A stretch of 64,000 nucleotides of DNA from Brachionus plicatilis (lineage: Eukaryota > Rotifera > Eurotatoria > Ploima > Brachionidae): contig QEOQ01000123.1 in NCBI GenBank assembly GCA_010279815.1, positions 91,736-155,735 on the forward strand, given 5' to 3'. Within the stretch, counting starts at the first letter, position 1. Every line of letters starts with the position of its first letter. A model generated the notes under the pieces. That model saw only the letters and a program-made list of their open reading frames with translations, did no database searches and was not told where the DNA came from. Shown one piece after another: positions 56,101 to 63,280 of the stretch. Made by a program: the position numbers and the translations under genes.

Positions 56101-57014
56101 CAACGACCCACTCAGCCTTGTGCCAATGAAGAGTTTAAATGCAACAGTTTTCATTGTGTGCCCAGCTCAGGTGTCTGCGATCTGGCCGCTGACTGCTGCG
56201 ACAAGAGTGACGAACAAGAATGCTCAGGCTACTACAGATGTAACTTTGAACAAGATATGTGCGGATTTAAAGCATCAAATTTGAGCAGCTCCCACTGGGT
56301 AATCACAAGAGCTGACTCCTCAAATGAGCCAAGCGCACCATTTTTTGATCACAGCACACAAACTTCCACAGGACATTACTTGGCCGTGTCAGCTCCTTTG
56401 GTGCCTAGAGATGCAGACAATGCTTTCGTACAGATTGGAGTAAAAAAAAGTCAAAAAGGATGCAAGATGAGAATTTGGTACTTGCTTGATGCAGGACTGT
56501 TGGAAGTTTGGTGGAGAAAAGAGGTCTATGGTCAGCTGGTAAGTGTTTTTAGCACTAATCAGGCGAGCAGTAAATGGAAGCGAGTTGATGTGGATGTGCC
56601 TGAAATGGATGAATTTGAATTGATCATCGAAGGTGTAAAGACAAGATATGGAATTTTAGCTATTGACGATGTTACATTTACAAAGGAATGCGAGATTGAC
56701 CAAGACTTGGTACTGCCTTTTGGAACTTTGACAACTTTGACAGAATCAGATAATGTAACTGTAGAGTCGACAACTAGAGGAGATTTAGTAAAAGGAGGAC
56801 ACAAAGGTAAGGTGATTTTTTTGTCTGGTAGAATATTTGGAATAATTTGTGATGATTTTAAGGAATAGGCTTGATTTTGGCAATGGCAATTGGTTGTGTT
56901 TTTGTTATTGCAGGAGTTGTGGGTGGAATTTTTTATTGGAAAAAGAGGCGCCAAAATGCAATGCCCATATCTGTCGATTTATCTGGATTGATAAACAAGA
57001 ATTTCGAGAATTAA
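35104..57014 (+). CDS. MALRD1-like MAM / LDL-receptor class A repeat membrane protein, 18 exons
   Basis: Exons: 35104-35134, 35184-35416, 35460-35751, 35801-35973, 36024-36077, 36798-37185, 39222-39450, 39506-40323, 40377-40475, 45038-46654, 46706-46798, 49651-49703, 49760-49795, 49842-50070, 50118-50231, 55684-55726, 55782-56806, 56863-57014. They sum to 5,679 nt (1,892 aa) with matching phases. A signal peptide (MIKFVILSLIGYALGQS) is followed by nine MAM domains (starts such as LNCDFEKDFCNW, CDFESEDVCGF, CNFEQDMCGF; ends such as DIAIDDV, VAIDDLSF). Six LDLa modules follow MAM3 to MAM8 (C-x-F.RC...DC-x-DKSDE calcium sites). After a Ser/Thr-rich stalk there is one transmembrane helix (IGLILAMAIGCVFVIAGVVG) and a tail of about 20 residues. 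MAM domains mediate adhesion and LDLa modules bind calcium and ligands at the cell surface. The closest known architecture is MALRD1 / MAMDC4; one-to-one orthology is not shown. Confidence 0.9.
36144..36797 (+). repeat. tandem triplication in MAM-gene intron 5, ending at the exon 6 acceptor
   Basis: Three units of about 215, 228 and 211 bp starting CATAAGTACCAC at 36144, 36359 and 36587. Each ends AAATAGTCCACTTTTTT followed by CAG or TAG. The last of these is the acceptor used for exon 6 at 36798; the other two are decoy acceptors CAG|AATCAAAC resembling TAG|GATCAAGG. Confidence 0.85.
37673..38919. mobile_element. hAT-type element with 8-bp duplication, containing a Tigger copy (MAM-gene intron 6)
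   Basis: Termini TAGTGTTGGCAATCGA at 37673 and complement GATTGCCAACACTA ending 38919. Perfect 8-bp target duplication AAAATTAG at 37665-37672 and 38920-38927. The right arm (38755-38919) contains several degenerate AATCGATTT/TCGACTA units. No hAT transposase is present, so it is non-autonomous; its left arm was lost when, or after, a Tigger element inserted. Confidence 0.85.
37700..38750 (-). pseudogene. Tigger/pogo element with internally deleted transposase
   Basis: From ATG 38502 the minus strand reads MSNLNQKKRKCISLETKVEI (psq-type helix-turn-helix), a stop, then SSKEKILDHFEKN and, at 38317-37814, AVLFWFEQVQKYSNVTVSG (CENP-B-type helix-turn-helix) fused directly to YAWDGVSALTIQRCFRKAGF, the C-terminal end of the DDE region, and an acidic tail. 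The catalytic core between is deleted. After 37814 the same tail as at 11836-11970 continues out of frame. The 5' terminal repeat (TCGTTATACGGAGGATTGAC) ends next to TA near 38750; the 3' terminal repeat is missing. Confidence 0.8.
40837..40907 (+). repeat. left copy of a ~72-bp direct repeat flanking a Jockey-type LINE fragment
   Basis: AAATGTGTTAAAGAGG...AATTATATCAGTGACAGTG; recurs at 42111-42182 with four substitutions. Confidence 0.85.
40908..42110 (+). pseudogene. 5'-truncated Jockey-like LINE: reverse transcriptase and 3' tail (MAM-gene intron 9)
   Basis: Reading frame to 41557 shows ITAGVPQGSVISPLLFSIYI, the catalytic SLLFADDLVTFFI, LEQWLIKWKMKISVEKSCSV and FLGIKFDFKLN. After a frameshift near 41505 it continues GNLYKSFVGSILDYSFPCLN, LQAIQNTAVRSILKL and FNKLKLLTVSNRLFELSERY to a stop at 41776. 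Motifs before GVPQGS are missing, so it is truncated on insertion. The tail has GGAGCTTTAGCTC and ends in AAAT units. The ATG at 40877 is in flanking DNA, not in the element. Confidence 0.8.
42111..42182 (+). repeat. right copy of the ~72-bp direct repeat
   Basis: Begins directly after the LINE 3' tail and ends TCAGTGACAGTG, the point at which the left copy meets the LINE 5' truncation. Confidence 0.85.
42552..42832. repeat. foldback repeat in MAM-gene intron 9
   Basis: CTTGAAGTTGATGATCAATT near 42556 and its complement near 42810-42828 are the ends. A second inner pair, TTTACATG and ATTGTAGATTTAGAAAATAA against TTATTTTCTAAATCTACAAT, makes most of the unit palindromic. The ends resemble the GGCA..TTGAAGTT MITE family. 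Confidence 0.65.
44025..44280. repeat. long palindromic foldback, copy 2 (MAM-gene intron 9)
   Basis: Shares ACATTTTTGAGAGAAG, TTTTCATTCAAGAAAAG, AATTCGCAATTACTTAAAAA and GGAGTTTTAG with the copy in stomatin intron 3 (9443-9797), but without the outer CTATACAAGGCAG arms. Confidence 0.75.
44640..44715 (-). repeat. LINE 3' tail, minus orientation
   Basis: On the minus strand: TTAACATCGCCTTAAAGGCG, TTCACTGAAATGAATAATAA and further AAT units; same stem-loop as at 30895-30960 but with an AAT rather than AAAT microsatellite. Confidence 0.6.
46941..47030 (+). mobile_element. left end of an hAT-type element (TAGTGTTGGCAGACGG family)
   Basis: TAGTGTTGGCAGACGGC followed by GGCCGG, CCGGCC and CGACCGGTC subterminal motifs. 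The preceding 8 bp (ATTTTTAT, 46933-46940) equal the 8 bp after the end at 52982. Confidence 0.6.
47175..47262 (+). ncRNA. tRNA-like relic, possibly the head of a tRNA-derived SINE
   Basis: TAGCTCAGTTGGTTAAG is a perfect polymerase III A box / tRNA D-arm. About 45 nt on, GAGTTGTAATCC is a poor match to a B box. The acceptor and anticodon arms cannot be folded as a functional tRNA. It lies in MAM-gene intron 11. Confidence 0.35.
47626..47869. repeat. short MITE with GGCATCTTGAAG ends
   Basis: GGCATCTTGAAGGTTAGGAT at 47626 and complement ATCCTAAACTTCACGATGCC ending 47869, about 244 bp. The ends resemble the GGCAAATTGAAG family at 12.6, 15.8 and 55.3 kb. Confidence 0.65.
48046..48612. mobile_element. 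567-bp element with GGGTCTAG ends, 8-bp duplication and zinc-finger-like ORF; superfamily not assigned
   Basis: Termini GGGTCTAGTCCAAAATGTGA (48046) and complement TTTTCCACTAGACCC ending 48612. Perfect 8-bp duplication AACTTCTT at 48038-48045 and 48613-48620. Inner arms are dense in GTGAACA/TGTTCAC and GGTCACATATTTGGTGACC palindromes. The interior encodes the small ORF at 48193-48387. GG-starting ends with an 8-bp duplication would suit Merlin- or hAT-like elements, but no transposase is visible. A relative is at 13262-13584. Confidence 0.8.
48193..48387 (-). CDS. small zinc-finger-like ORF inside the GGGTCTAG element
   Basis: ORF of 64 aa: MTEITTSQETLNEVKTALSK, then PALCDLCGELMKKIKGVKLH and MAKKIKTNKKR. 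C-x2-C-G-x-L-M-K...G-V-K-x-H is shared with 13262-13340, where the finger is completed by H-x4-H; here the last His is replaced by Lys. It may be the C-terminal remnant of a longer transposase or a DNA-binding accessory protein. The short length and lost ligand argue that it is no longer functional. Confidence 0.4.
   Translation of the reverse strand: MTEITTSQETLNEVKTALSKHANPALCDLCGELMKKIKGVKLHMAKKIKTNKKRNWSLFFFICI
50299..51910. mobile_element. hAT-type element with 8-bp duplication, carrying a Helitron fragment (MAM-gene intron 15)
   Basis: Termini TAGTGTTGGTTATTGAC at 50299 and ATAATCTATTGCCAACACTA ending 51910. Perfect 8-bp duplication TCTAAGAT at 50291-50298 and 51911-51918. Inside are degenerate CACAAA-rich arms (50530-50660 and 51755-51880) that look like ends of another element, and a Helitron piece. 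No hAT transposase. Confidence 0.85.
50783..51342 (+). pseudogene. Helitron: C-terminal part of the PIF1-like helicase and the 3' terminus
   Basis: 50783-51211 encodes YIEFLNSLNLSGMPPHKL, PIILLRNVSVSDGLCNGTRL, LQFPLRPAFAMSINKSQGQT and FTHGQLYVAFSRV, the end of the PIF1-type helicase domain of RepHel proteins. About 100 bp on, CCCCGGCAGCGAAGCAACGC GTATCTACTAG ends in CTAG followed by T, the usual Helitron 3' end with a short hairpin before it. Rep and the rest of the helicase are missing. Confidence 0.8.
52560..52982 (+). pseudogene. hAT transposase dimerisation-domain fragment and element right end
   Basis: 52665-52763 encodes NSLCNTSSPSERLFSSTGYQ followed by VWDRRNKISSKV and a stop, the C-terminal hAT dimerisation motif. 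Downstream, repeated GACCGGTC motifs lead to the terminus CCGCCACCAAACACTA at 52982, followed by ATTTTTAT. The subterminal motif is shared with the left end at 46941. Confidence 0.75.
53020..53220. repeat. AAGTC-rich palindromic repeat
   Basis: TTTGTTTAAAAGTACTGAAT and AAGTCAAAGTC units on the left; GACTTGGACTTGACTTTAGG and ATGACTTTTAAACAAAT on the right. Same family as 14111-14769. Confidence 0.55.
53271..53548. repeat. MITE with AGTACAAAAAGG ends
   Basis: CTTTTTGTACTTTTTCTAAG and TTTGGCCCTGTTCCTTTTTG on the left are reverse complements of the right arm (ACAAAAGGAACAGGGCCAAA, TTAGAAAAAGTACAAAAAG). A single arm recurs at 55445-55520. Confidence 0.65.
53560..53710. repeat. AAGTC-rich palindromic repeat, short copy
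   Basis: CAGACTTGTTTAAAAGTCAC ... GTGACTTAAAAACAAGTCTG bracket arrays of AAGTC/GACTT. Likely the minimal form of the family. Confidence 0.55.
54024..54738 (+). mobile_element. piggyBac-like element, internally deleted, with CGCCCGG ends
   Basis: Left end CGCCCGGAGGGGGTTATTTA at 54024 and right end TTTTAGACCCCTGCCGGGCG at 54738, followed by TTAA (54739-54742 region); the left flank is AAA rather than TTAA. A second left-type end (CGCCCGGGGGTTTTAGTGAT) is at about 53847, so this may be two overlapping copies. The only coding part is the transposase C-terminus. Confidence 0.65.
54132..54509 (+). pseudogene. piggyBac transposase C-terminus with Cys-rich finger
   Basis: Encodes PKRTSALRALEQLTKTNDAD, an acidic stretch, a Lys/Pro-rich linker (NLAKSTPPKKTCSNDDK), an in-frame TAA at 54361, then CQIRSCNQNKTNVTCFSCKK and YCCGPCSNEQKTTVLCQKCF. 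The spaced CxxC pairs are the C-terminal zinc-binding domain of piggyBac transposases. Frame is preserved across the single stop. Confidence 0.65.
55256..55410. repeat. MITE family with GGCAACTTGAAG ends, shortened copy 3
   Basis: GGCAACTTGAAGTTCATGAT at 55256 and ATCATGAACTTCAATTTGCC ending 55410; only the outer parts of the ~519-bp form remain. Confidence 0.65.
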
Positions 57015-57117
57015 GAAAAAAATTGAAAATTTTTTTTTAACTTTTTTGTCAATTTAAATTGTTTAATAAATTTTATGTGATAAAATCCAATTAAAAATTG
57101 AATCATATCTGATTTTA

Positions 57118-57982
57118 CAGTGTTTAAAGTTAAACTGTATAATGGATAATATAACATAAGTAAGATAACGTAATTTTACGTAATTTTACGTTAAATTACA
57201 CTAGTTTAAGTAAGTTTAGTCAAAAACGCTTATGGCCAAAAAAAAACTGAATTTTAGAGGAAAGTGAAAAATTAATAAAAATTTGAATTTTATAAGACAA
57301 TTTTTGAAAAAAAAAAATTACATTATATTATTATATAAATGTCACGCCAACAAATGGGTGACACAAGCAAGGATAAATAAAAGAATATTTTATTTCACTT
57401 GCCAGTGAGTCCAAGTAGAATATACTTCTCCTCCTGGTAGCTGGCTTGTTCATTTATTTATAATAAAAGATTAAACAAATAAATAAAGTTTTCACAATCA
57501 ACTTTCAATATTTAAAAACGACATCTTTAAAATATAATAAAGTTACTTTGTTTTCAAGATATTATATTTATATAAAGAATTTATACCAAGGGTATGACAT
57601 ATACAAAAAAATAAAAAAGAAAATTAAATCAACTTTTTTCTATCTAACTTTTCAAATTTTTTTATTTTTTATTTTTTTTCTTTGTAACTTGATTTTTTTA
57701 CTTTCATCACCCAAGTGGTGTTTTTTTGAAATAAATAATTATATAACTTTAAATTAATTATATATTACTTTTTTTTACACCATTTTTCGTAAAATTACAC
57801 AATTTAATGTAATAATAAGTAACTTTCTGTCATATTTTTTAAGTAATGTAAATATTAGAAAAGTACTCATATTTATTTTGTTGTCAAAAGATGATTTTAA
57901 AAATAACAATATACATTTTCTGACGTAAAATTACGTAAAATGATGTAATCTTACCCATTATACAGTTTAACTTAAAACACTG
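57118..57982. mobile_element. non-autonomous DNA transposon with ~33-bp inverted ends and TA duplication
   Basis: CAGTGTTTAAAGTTAAACTG at 57118 and complement CAGTTTAACTTAAAACACTG ending 57982, with TA on each side (57116-57117, 57983-57984). Tc1/mariner/pogo-like by target site. The 865-bp interior has no recognisable transposase. It lies 104 bp after the stop of the MAM gene, probably close to its polyadenylation region. Confidence 0.7.
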
Positions 57983-58439
57983 TAGATATAAATTTAAAAA
58001 ATTGAATTGCAATCATAAAGAAGTTCATGCAAAAATCTTCAAAAGTCTTCCTGACTTTTTTTGCCGTTTACTTCATTTTTTTTTTAATGATTGCTCAAAA
58101 CTGAAAAGTATACCAGATGACTAGAAGTTGGCAATTGTTAATGGCATAGGATTAATTGAACTAGCTAAAAGGATGAATTTTACTAGATATTATATCAAAA
58201 GATAAAAAAGATGAAATCAACTAAATAATTTTATTAACTAATAGATAAAAAGACAAAACACTCTATAAAAATATTTTTTACTAGATAAAATTTTTCTTCT
58301 TTTATTGCGCGACTCATGAACATGATCAGCATCATTTTGATTGTTGTTTAAAGCAGCTTTTTTTTTTTTGATTGAATGGCTTGAAAATCGTTGACAATTT
58401 TTTTGAGTCTACCACGACTACGTTTGGGTTGAGTTGTGT

Positions 58440-58970
58440 CTACACCAGCAGGAATTCTTAATTCAACGTGGTTTATTTCAAGAATATTTAAGTGAAATAA
58501 ATCCAGCTAAAGGAAAAAAATGTACAACTTTATCATTATTTATCGATTTTAGAAAAGATTTTGAATTTATTGATTCCAATATTTTACTTTTATAAAATTT
58601 TCACAATGAGTTTGAAAAAATTCGTTAGGTCTTCTTTCCAATTATTTTGCTAATAGATCACAAATTGTGAATCCATTGGAATAGCTTATATAATAAAATA
58701 CAAAAAAATGTAAATTATTTTATATGAGTGAATCATCTAGAAAAGCTAAAATAAGAATATTAGATCATTTATATTCAATTAGGAAATTTAAAAAGGATAT
58801 TAGAAAATCTTTAACTAATTTTAATTTATGTTCAGAAGTAATCACTTAAATAAAATAAATCATGTTGAAGATGATTTTTCATTCTATATAGTTAAATCTG
58901 ACCTGTACCAAAACATTGTTCGAAAATCGACTGAAACTGATCTTTGCTGAAACTGCCATTAAATATTTTA
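58440..58970 (+). pseudogene. reverse transcriptase scrap followed by GIY-YIG-like domain
   Basis: 58465-58590 encodes EINPAKGKKCTTLSLFIDFR and KDFEFIDSNILL, a reverse transcriptase palm motif of LINE type, then SNYFANRSQIVNPLE. From about 58715, with frame changes, it reads YMSESSRKAKIRILDHLYSI, RKFKKDIRKSLTNFNL, KINHVEDDFSFYIVKSDLYQ and RKSTETDLC, homologous to the GIY-YIG fragment at 34251-34814. The order RT then GIY-YIG suggests one retroelement with a C-terminal GIY-YIG nuclease, heavily decayed here. Confidence 0.5.
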
Positions 58971-59153
58971 GATAAAAAATTTTCGAATATTTGGAGACTA
59001 AAAAATGCTAAAAAATAAAACGAAAGAGAAAAAATAATCCTAGAAAAGGTCGTCCAAAATTCGCTGAAAATTGGTTTTCCTTAAAATAGATTTTAATTTA
59101 ATTTAATTTTATATTTAATTTTATAAGCACTATTTGAATAAATTATACAGTAC

Positions 59154-59710
59154 TGCACAAAAGTTTAGACGCACAAGTTTTTTTCATACGTTTATCTCGT
59201 CAGACATAAAAATTCTAAATTTTGTTTTAGAAATAAATTAAATTAAAATCGATTTTTAATAAAACTAACTCTGCCCTACAAATTGATATAAAATACATGA
59301 TAATTCGAATTTATTATTAGCTGAAAAATTGAAATTAAATAAAGGCCATAAAAATTTGAGTCAAAAATTTTTGCACAAAAGTTTAGACGCACATCATTAA
59401 TCTCTAATTAAATATTAATTAACTTACTTAAATGGATTTTTAAATGTATTAATTTAAAAATTATCCAATAAATGTTAAATTTATTTATGAAACATCGCTA
59501 TAAAACTTTTTGCTGACTGTCTGGGACAGAAAAAACTATACCCCGAAAAATTAGGAACTTTGGTAAGAAAAAATGGGTAAAAAAAGCCAATTACCAATGA
59601 AGTAAGATGTCAGATAATTAAAGATTTTTAATTTAATGCAGCATTAACAATAGAGTTTCTGTCAAAAAAATAAAAATTATTTTTTATTTAAAAGCTTTTT
59701 AATTGTGGTG
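59154..59710 (+). mobile_element. Tc1-like element relic
   Basis: CAGTACTGCACAAAAGTTTA at 59154, following TA, is a typical Tc1-family terminus; GCACAAAAGTTTAGACGCAC recurs at about 59373. Then 59574-59700, with shifts, encodes MGKKSQLPM, EVRCQIIKDF and AALTIEFLSKK, matching the N-terminal helix-turn-helix of Tc1 transposases. No right end or catalytic region found. Confidence 0.55.
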
Positions 59711-59714
59711 AACC

Positions 59715-60300
59715 ATTTATCTCTAAATAAAATTGACACTCTCTTTTTTAAAATAATCCATCTTGACTAGTACAAAAAATATTGTATGATTAATAATTAG
59801 AAATAACGATTATTTTTAAAAAAAATATTTATTTTAAAAAACTTTCGAATAAAAAGCAAATTTATTATTATTATTTATAATTAATACTGCAACTCATAGG
59901 CAGTATAAATTATAAATAAAATAAAAAAAATAAAATAAAATTTAATAATAAAAAAAAAGGAAATAAATTTTTTTTTTAAATAATAGAAATAAATGTTTTT
60001 GAATACCTGGGTCTGAAAGAACTACGGCCTTTTAAAGGTTTAGTTATTTTAGGACCCCTGGGTACAAAATTTTTTTTTTTAGCCCCTTCATAAAAAAATT
60101 AAATATGAGGTATCAAAGAACGTAGTTTACGACTTTAAGTCAAAAATTAGAAATTCAGATAGCACTTAAGTTTTGAATTTCTGTAACTTTAATTTTTTAA
60201 TCATTAATTAAATTAATAAGCTTTTACTAAACTTTTTTATTATTTTTTAAATATTTATTTCTAAATTAAAGTCGAAGGAAAAAAAAAACTTAAATTAAAT
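59715..60300. other. AT-rich spacer downstream of NDUFV2
   Basis: Nothing recognised except an unassigned GGACCCCTGGGTAC/CCTGGGT pair near 60008-60064. Confidence 0.35.
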
Positions 60301-60307
60301 TTTGACT

Positions 60308-61154
60308 TTAAAGATCACTTCGAACACCAAAACCAGGACCCTTGGGAGCCTCCTTGAGCGAAGTCAAACCAGTCAAAGGCTCCGATGCAAATCTTCCACT
60401 TCTTGGTCCAGTTTTGGGTTTTTTTCCAGCCCTCAAATCTTCAATTATTTGTTCCATATCAGAGGTCTTCAAGTCTTCCTAAAAAAAAATTTTAATAAAA
60501 AAAATTCTTAGTCTCTTAAACCCACATAATAATCATCATTTATTTGAACCATAGGTGCGTTCACACAGGCACCAAGGCATTCAACTTCAGTCAATGTGAA
60601 CATTTTGTCTTTGGTCGTTTCGCCAACATGAATTCCAAGCTTTTTTTGAATGGTGTTAAGAATGCTGTCTGAATCACGCAGCATGCATGGTGTGGTGGTA
60701 CAAATTTGTATGTGATACTTTCCAATGGGTTGGCGAATGAACATGGTGTAAAATGTGGCTACTTCATAAACTCTCATTTTTGGCATGCTGAGAAGTTCCG
60801 CCACCTTGTTCATTGCTGAAAGTGGTAGCCAGCCTCCATTTTGACGCTGAGCTAAATCCAACATTGGAATAACAGCGGCTTGCTGGTGACCTTCCGGGTA
60901 CAGGCTTTTGATTGCCTCGACTCTGGCGTAATTTTCTTTGGTAAAATCAAATGGTGTACTCTCGTTGTTATCCGGAGTGTCTCTATGCTTTTTTAAGTGT
61001 TACCCAAGAGTTTACAAAAAATTTTTCTAAAACCTACAATAAATTCAGCATCACCACCACCGAGTTGTTTGCTTGTTGTGTGAAATCCCGGACCCATTAC
61101 ATGACTGGTCATTGCTGGCCTCAAATTTTTTAATGTGCTAAAAAGACGCAACAT
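60308..61154 (-). CDS. NDUFV2: NADH dehydrogenase (ubiquinone) flavoprotein 2, 24-kDa complex I subunit
   Basis: Exons on the minus strand: 61154-61038, 60987-60526, 60478-60308; 750 nt, 249 aa, phases consistent, introns 50 and 47 nt. The N-terminus ([20 protein letters not shown]) is a mitochondrial presequence. It continues HRDTPDNN...[34 protein letters not shown] and [10 protein letters not shown]. The [2Fe-2S] N1a ligands are in [10 protein letters not shown] and [19 protein letters not shown]. The C-terminus ([41 protein letters not shown]) completes the family. The protein sits in the NADH-oxidising arm of complex I beside NDUFV1. Reading through the second intron would give a false stop at 60508. 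Length equals that of vertebrate NDUFV2. Confidence 0.97.
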
Positions 61155-61169
61155 TTTTCTCTAAAATTA

Positions 61170-63270
61170 ATTTTTTTTTTTAAATAAAATTTTTTCTATA
61201 AATTAAATTTTTTTAAAATTTTTTTAAAACTGAAAAATTTGAACATCATCTTGTGATTCTGATTTACAGGCTCATTCACATCAAGGTCTAAAAGCTCAAC
61301 AATTTAATATGAGATGCTTAGCATTAAATTTTTTTTTTTTAAGGGGGGAATGAATTTTCTTGAAAGTTTGATATTTTTTACATTTTAAAAAAAGTTTACA
61401 AAAGATAATAAAAATTAATAAGAAATTTTATATTTAAAAAATTAAAATCAAAATTTCCAAAATGAATTAATGCAAAATGAAGTCCAAAGCTAACAGTGGT
61501 AAAAAAGGACACAAAATAAAATCAAATAAAAATTTTTATTTTTTTAAAATTTTGTGTTGTTAATTTCAAATACAAATTAAAAAAAAAATCTTCATTTTAA
61601 ATAAATTAAAATTAAAGCTAATAAAAAATATTAGAAAAAATTTTTCAATATACTTTTTTTACCTAAAAAAATTTTTTTTAGTAAATCATATCAATAATCT
61701 ATTTAAGTCTTTTTTTTATTTTTTTTTGTCTTTTTCTAAGTGAGAAAAATTATGTTGCAGTATTTTTTCTATAAATTTTTATTAACTTTAATTTTAATTT
61801 ATTTGAAATTCACAATACCTTAAATTTTTTAATTTCGACTTTTGTTCACTAATTAGATAATTTTAATTTTATTATATTTAAGTAATTTATAGTAATTATT
61901 TTTTGTTTATTTGATAAAATTAACATCCTCAAAACGAAAAGTAATACAAGAATAAGAGATTGGGTTCCATCGGAATTACCACTTGTAAATTAATAATTGG
62001 TAAATTAATAATTGACCAATTTTTTAAAAAAAATTTTTTTTATTTTTCAATATTTTAAAAATTAATAAAAATTAAAAAAAAATATTCTTTTTCTAAATCC
62101 ATTTACATGCAATTTTTGAAATAAGGAAATTCGATAAAACATTTCGTTTTACCAAGATTTGATTTAAATAGTTTAAAACTTCAAATCAATTAGAATTTTT
62201 TTAGGTGGATATGAGAAAAATTATTAAAAAATTTATTTTTTAAAGCTATTAAAAAAAAATTTAGTGATTTTTTCCAAAAGTCTTCCAGATGGCCTTTGTC
62301 TTTCCAATAAACCAAGGAACAGAAAGATTTTTAAATAAATTTTATTTAATTTAAGTCTATGTAATGCATAGAGAATTTTTTTAAATTCCCAAATTATAGT
62401 CCAAGTTATTAAAAAAAAGGACTTTAAATTTTTTTTAAAGTCCGGACTAGAGACTTATGACTTTTAAACAACCTTGAAAATATCATAAATTTTATCATTA
62501 AAATACCTGCTATTAGAGTTGTTTTATTATTATAACTATTTATTTCATAAAATTAAGGCTGTCTTGGCGATGTTTAAAAAAAAAATAAAAATTAAAAAAT
62601 TATTAATGACATTTGTAAAGTAATTTTTGTTTCCATTTAAAAAAAGATAAAAAGAAGAAGAAGAGAAGTTTAAAAAGAAATTTTTGAAATAAAATTTAGA
62701 CATTTCTTCAATATTAGTAAAATTATTCAAAAGTTATTTATTCAAAAATATTTTTTTTAATATTTTTTTTCTTCTTCTTCTTTTGATCTTCATCTTTACC
62801 ACATCACACTCAAGGGTTGTTATAATGGAAAATTTGTGATGTAATTTAACCACATTTACAGAAGAGAATTGACAAGTCAAATATAAAAGGGATTTAAGCT
62901 GATAATAAAAATTAAATAAAAATTTATTTTGGTAAAAACTGTAAATAGCAATGGTAGAAAAATGCAGAGCAAGTTTGGAATCCAAGTATTTAGACAAGAT
63001 TTCTTTTTCATTAAAGACTAGATCCGAAAAAAATATTTGAATTTACATCAGAAGAGTATTAAATCTTCGTGTGTATATGTGATCTAAATCTAAAATATTT
63101 TTTCTGTTTTTTTATTAAAATAAATAACATTAAAAAAATTCTCAATCTTAAATAGTTTTAATTTTATAATTTCAAGTTTTTTAATACAAAAAAAAAAGAT
63201 AAAAAGTAGAAAAATCTGACCGGCCTCAATCTCCTCATATTCAAATAAGACTTTTATCAACCAGCCATCG
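61170..63270. other. AT-rich intergenic stretch with repeat debris
   Basis: No gene recognised. At 62390-62480 an AAGTC-family arm is present (AAAGTCCGGACTAGAGACTT, ATGACTTTTAAACAACCTTG). Open frames at 62545-62997 and 63090-63284 are low-complexity Phe/Lys-rich shadows; the latter overlaps the downstream end of the ATPase gene. Confidence 0.45.
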
Positions 63271-63280
63271 ACACTAAATT

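Noticed and set aside
57548..57757. 69-codon frame inside the CAGTGTTT element
   Set aside because: Low-complexity Phe/Leu/Lys translation, no transposase motif.
60508..60864. NDUFV2 as a 118-aa single-exon ORF
   Set aside because: Its start is an internal Met and its end is a read-through into intron 2; the three-exon model gives a complete 249-aa protein.
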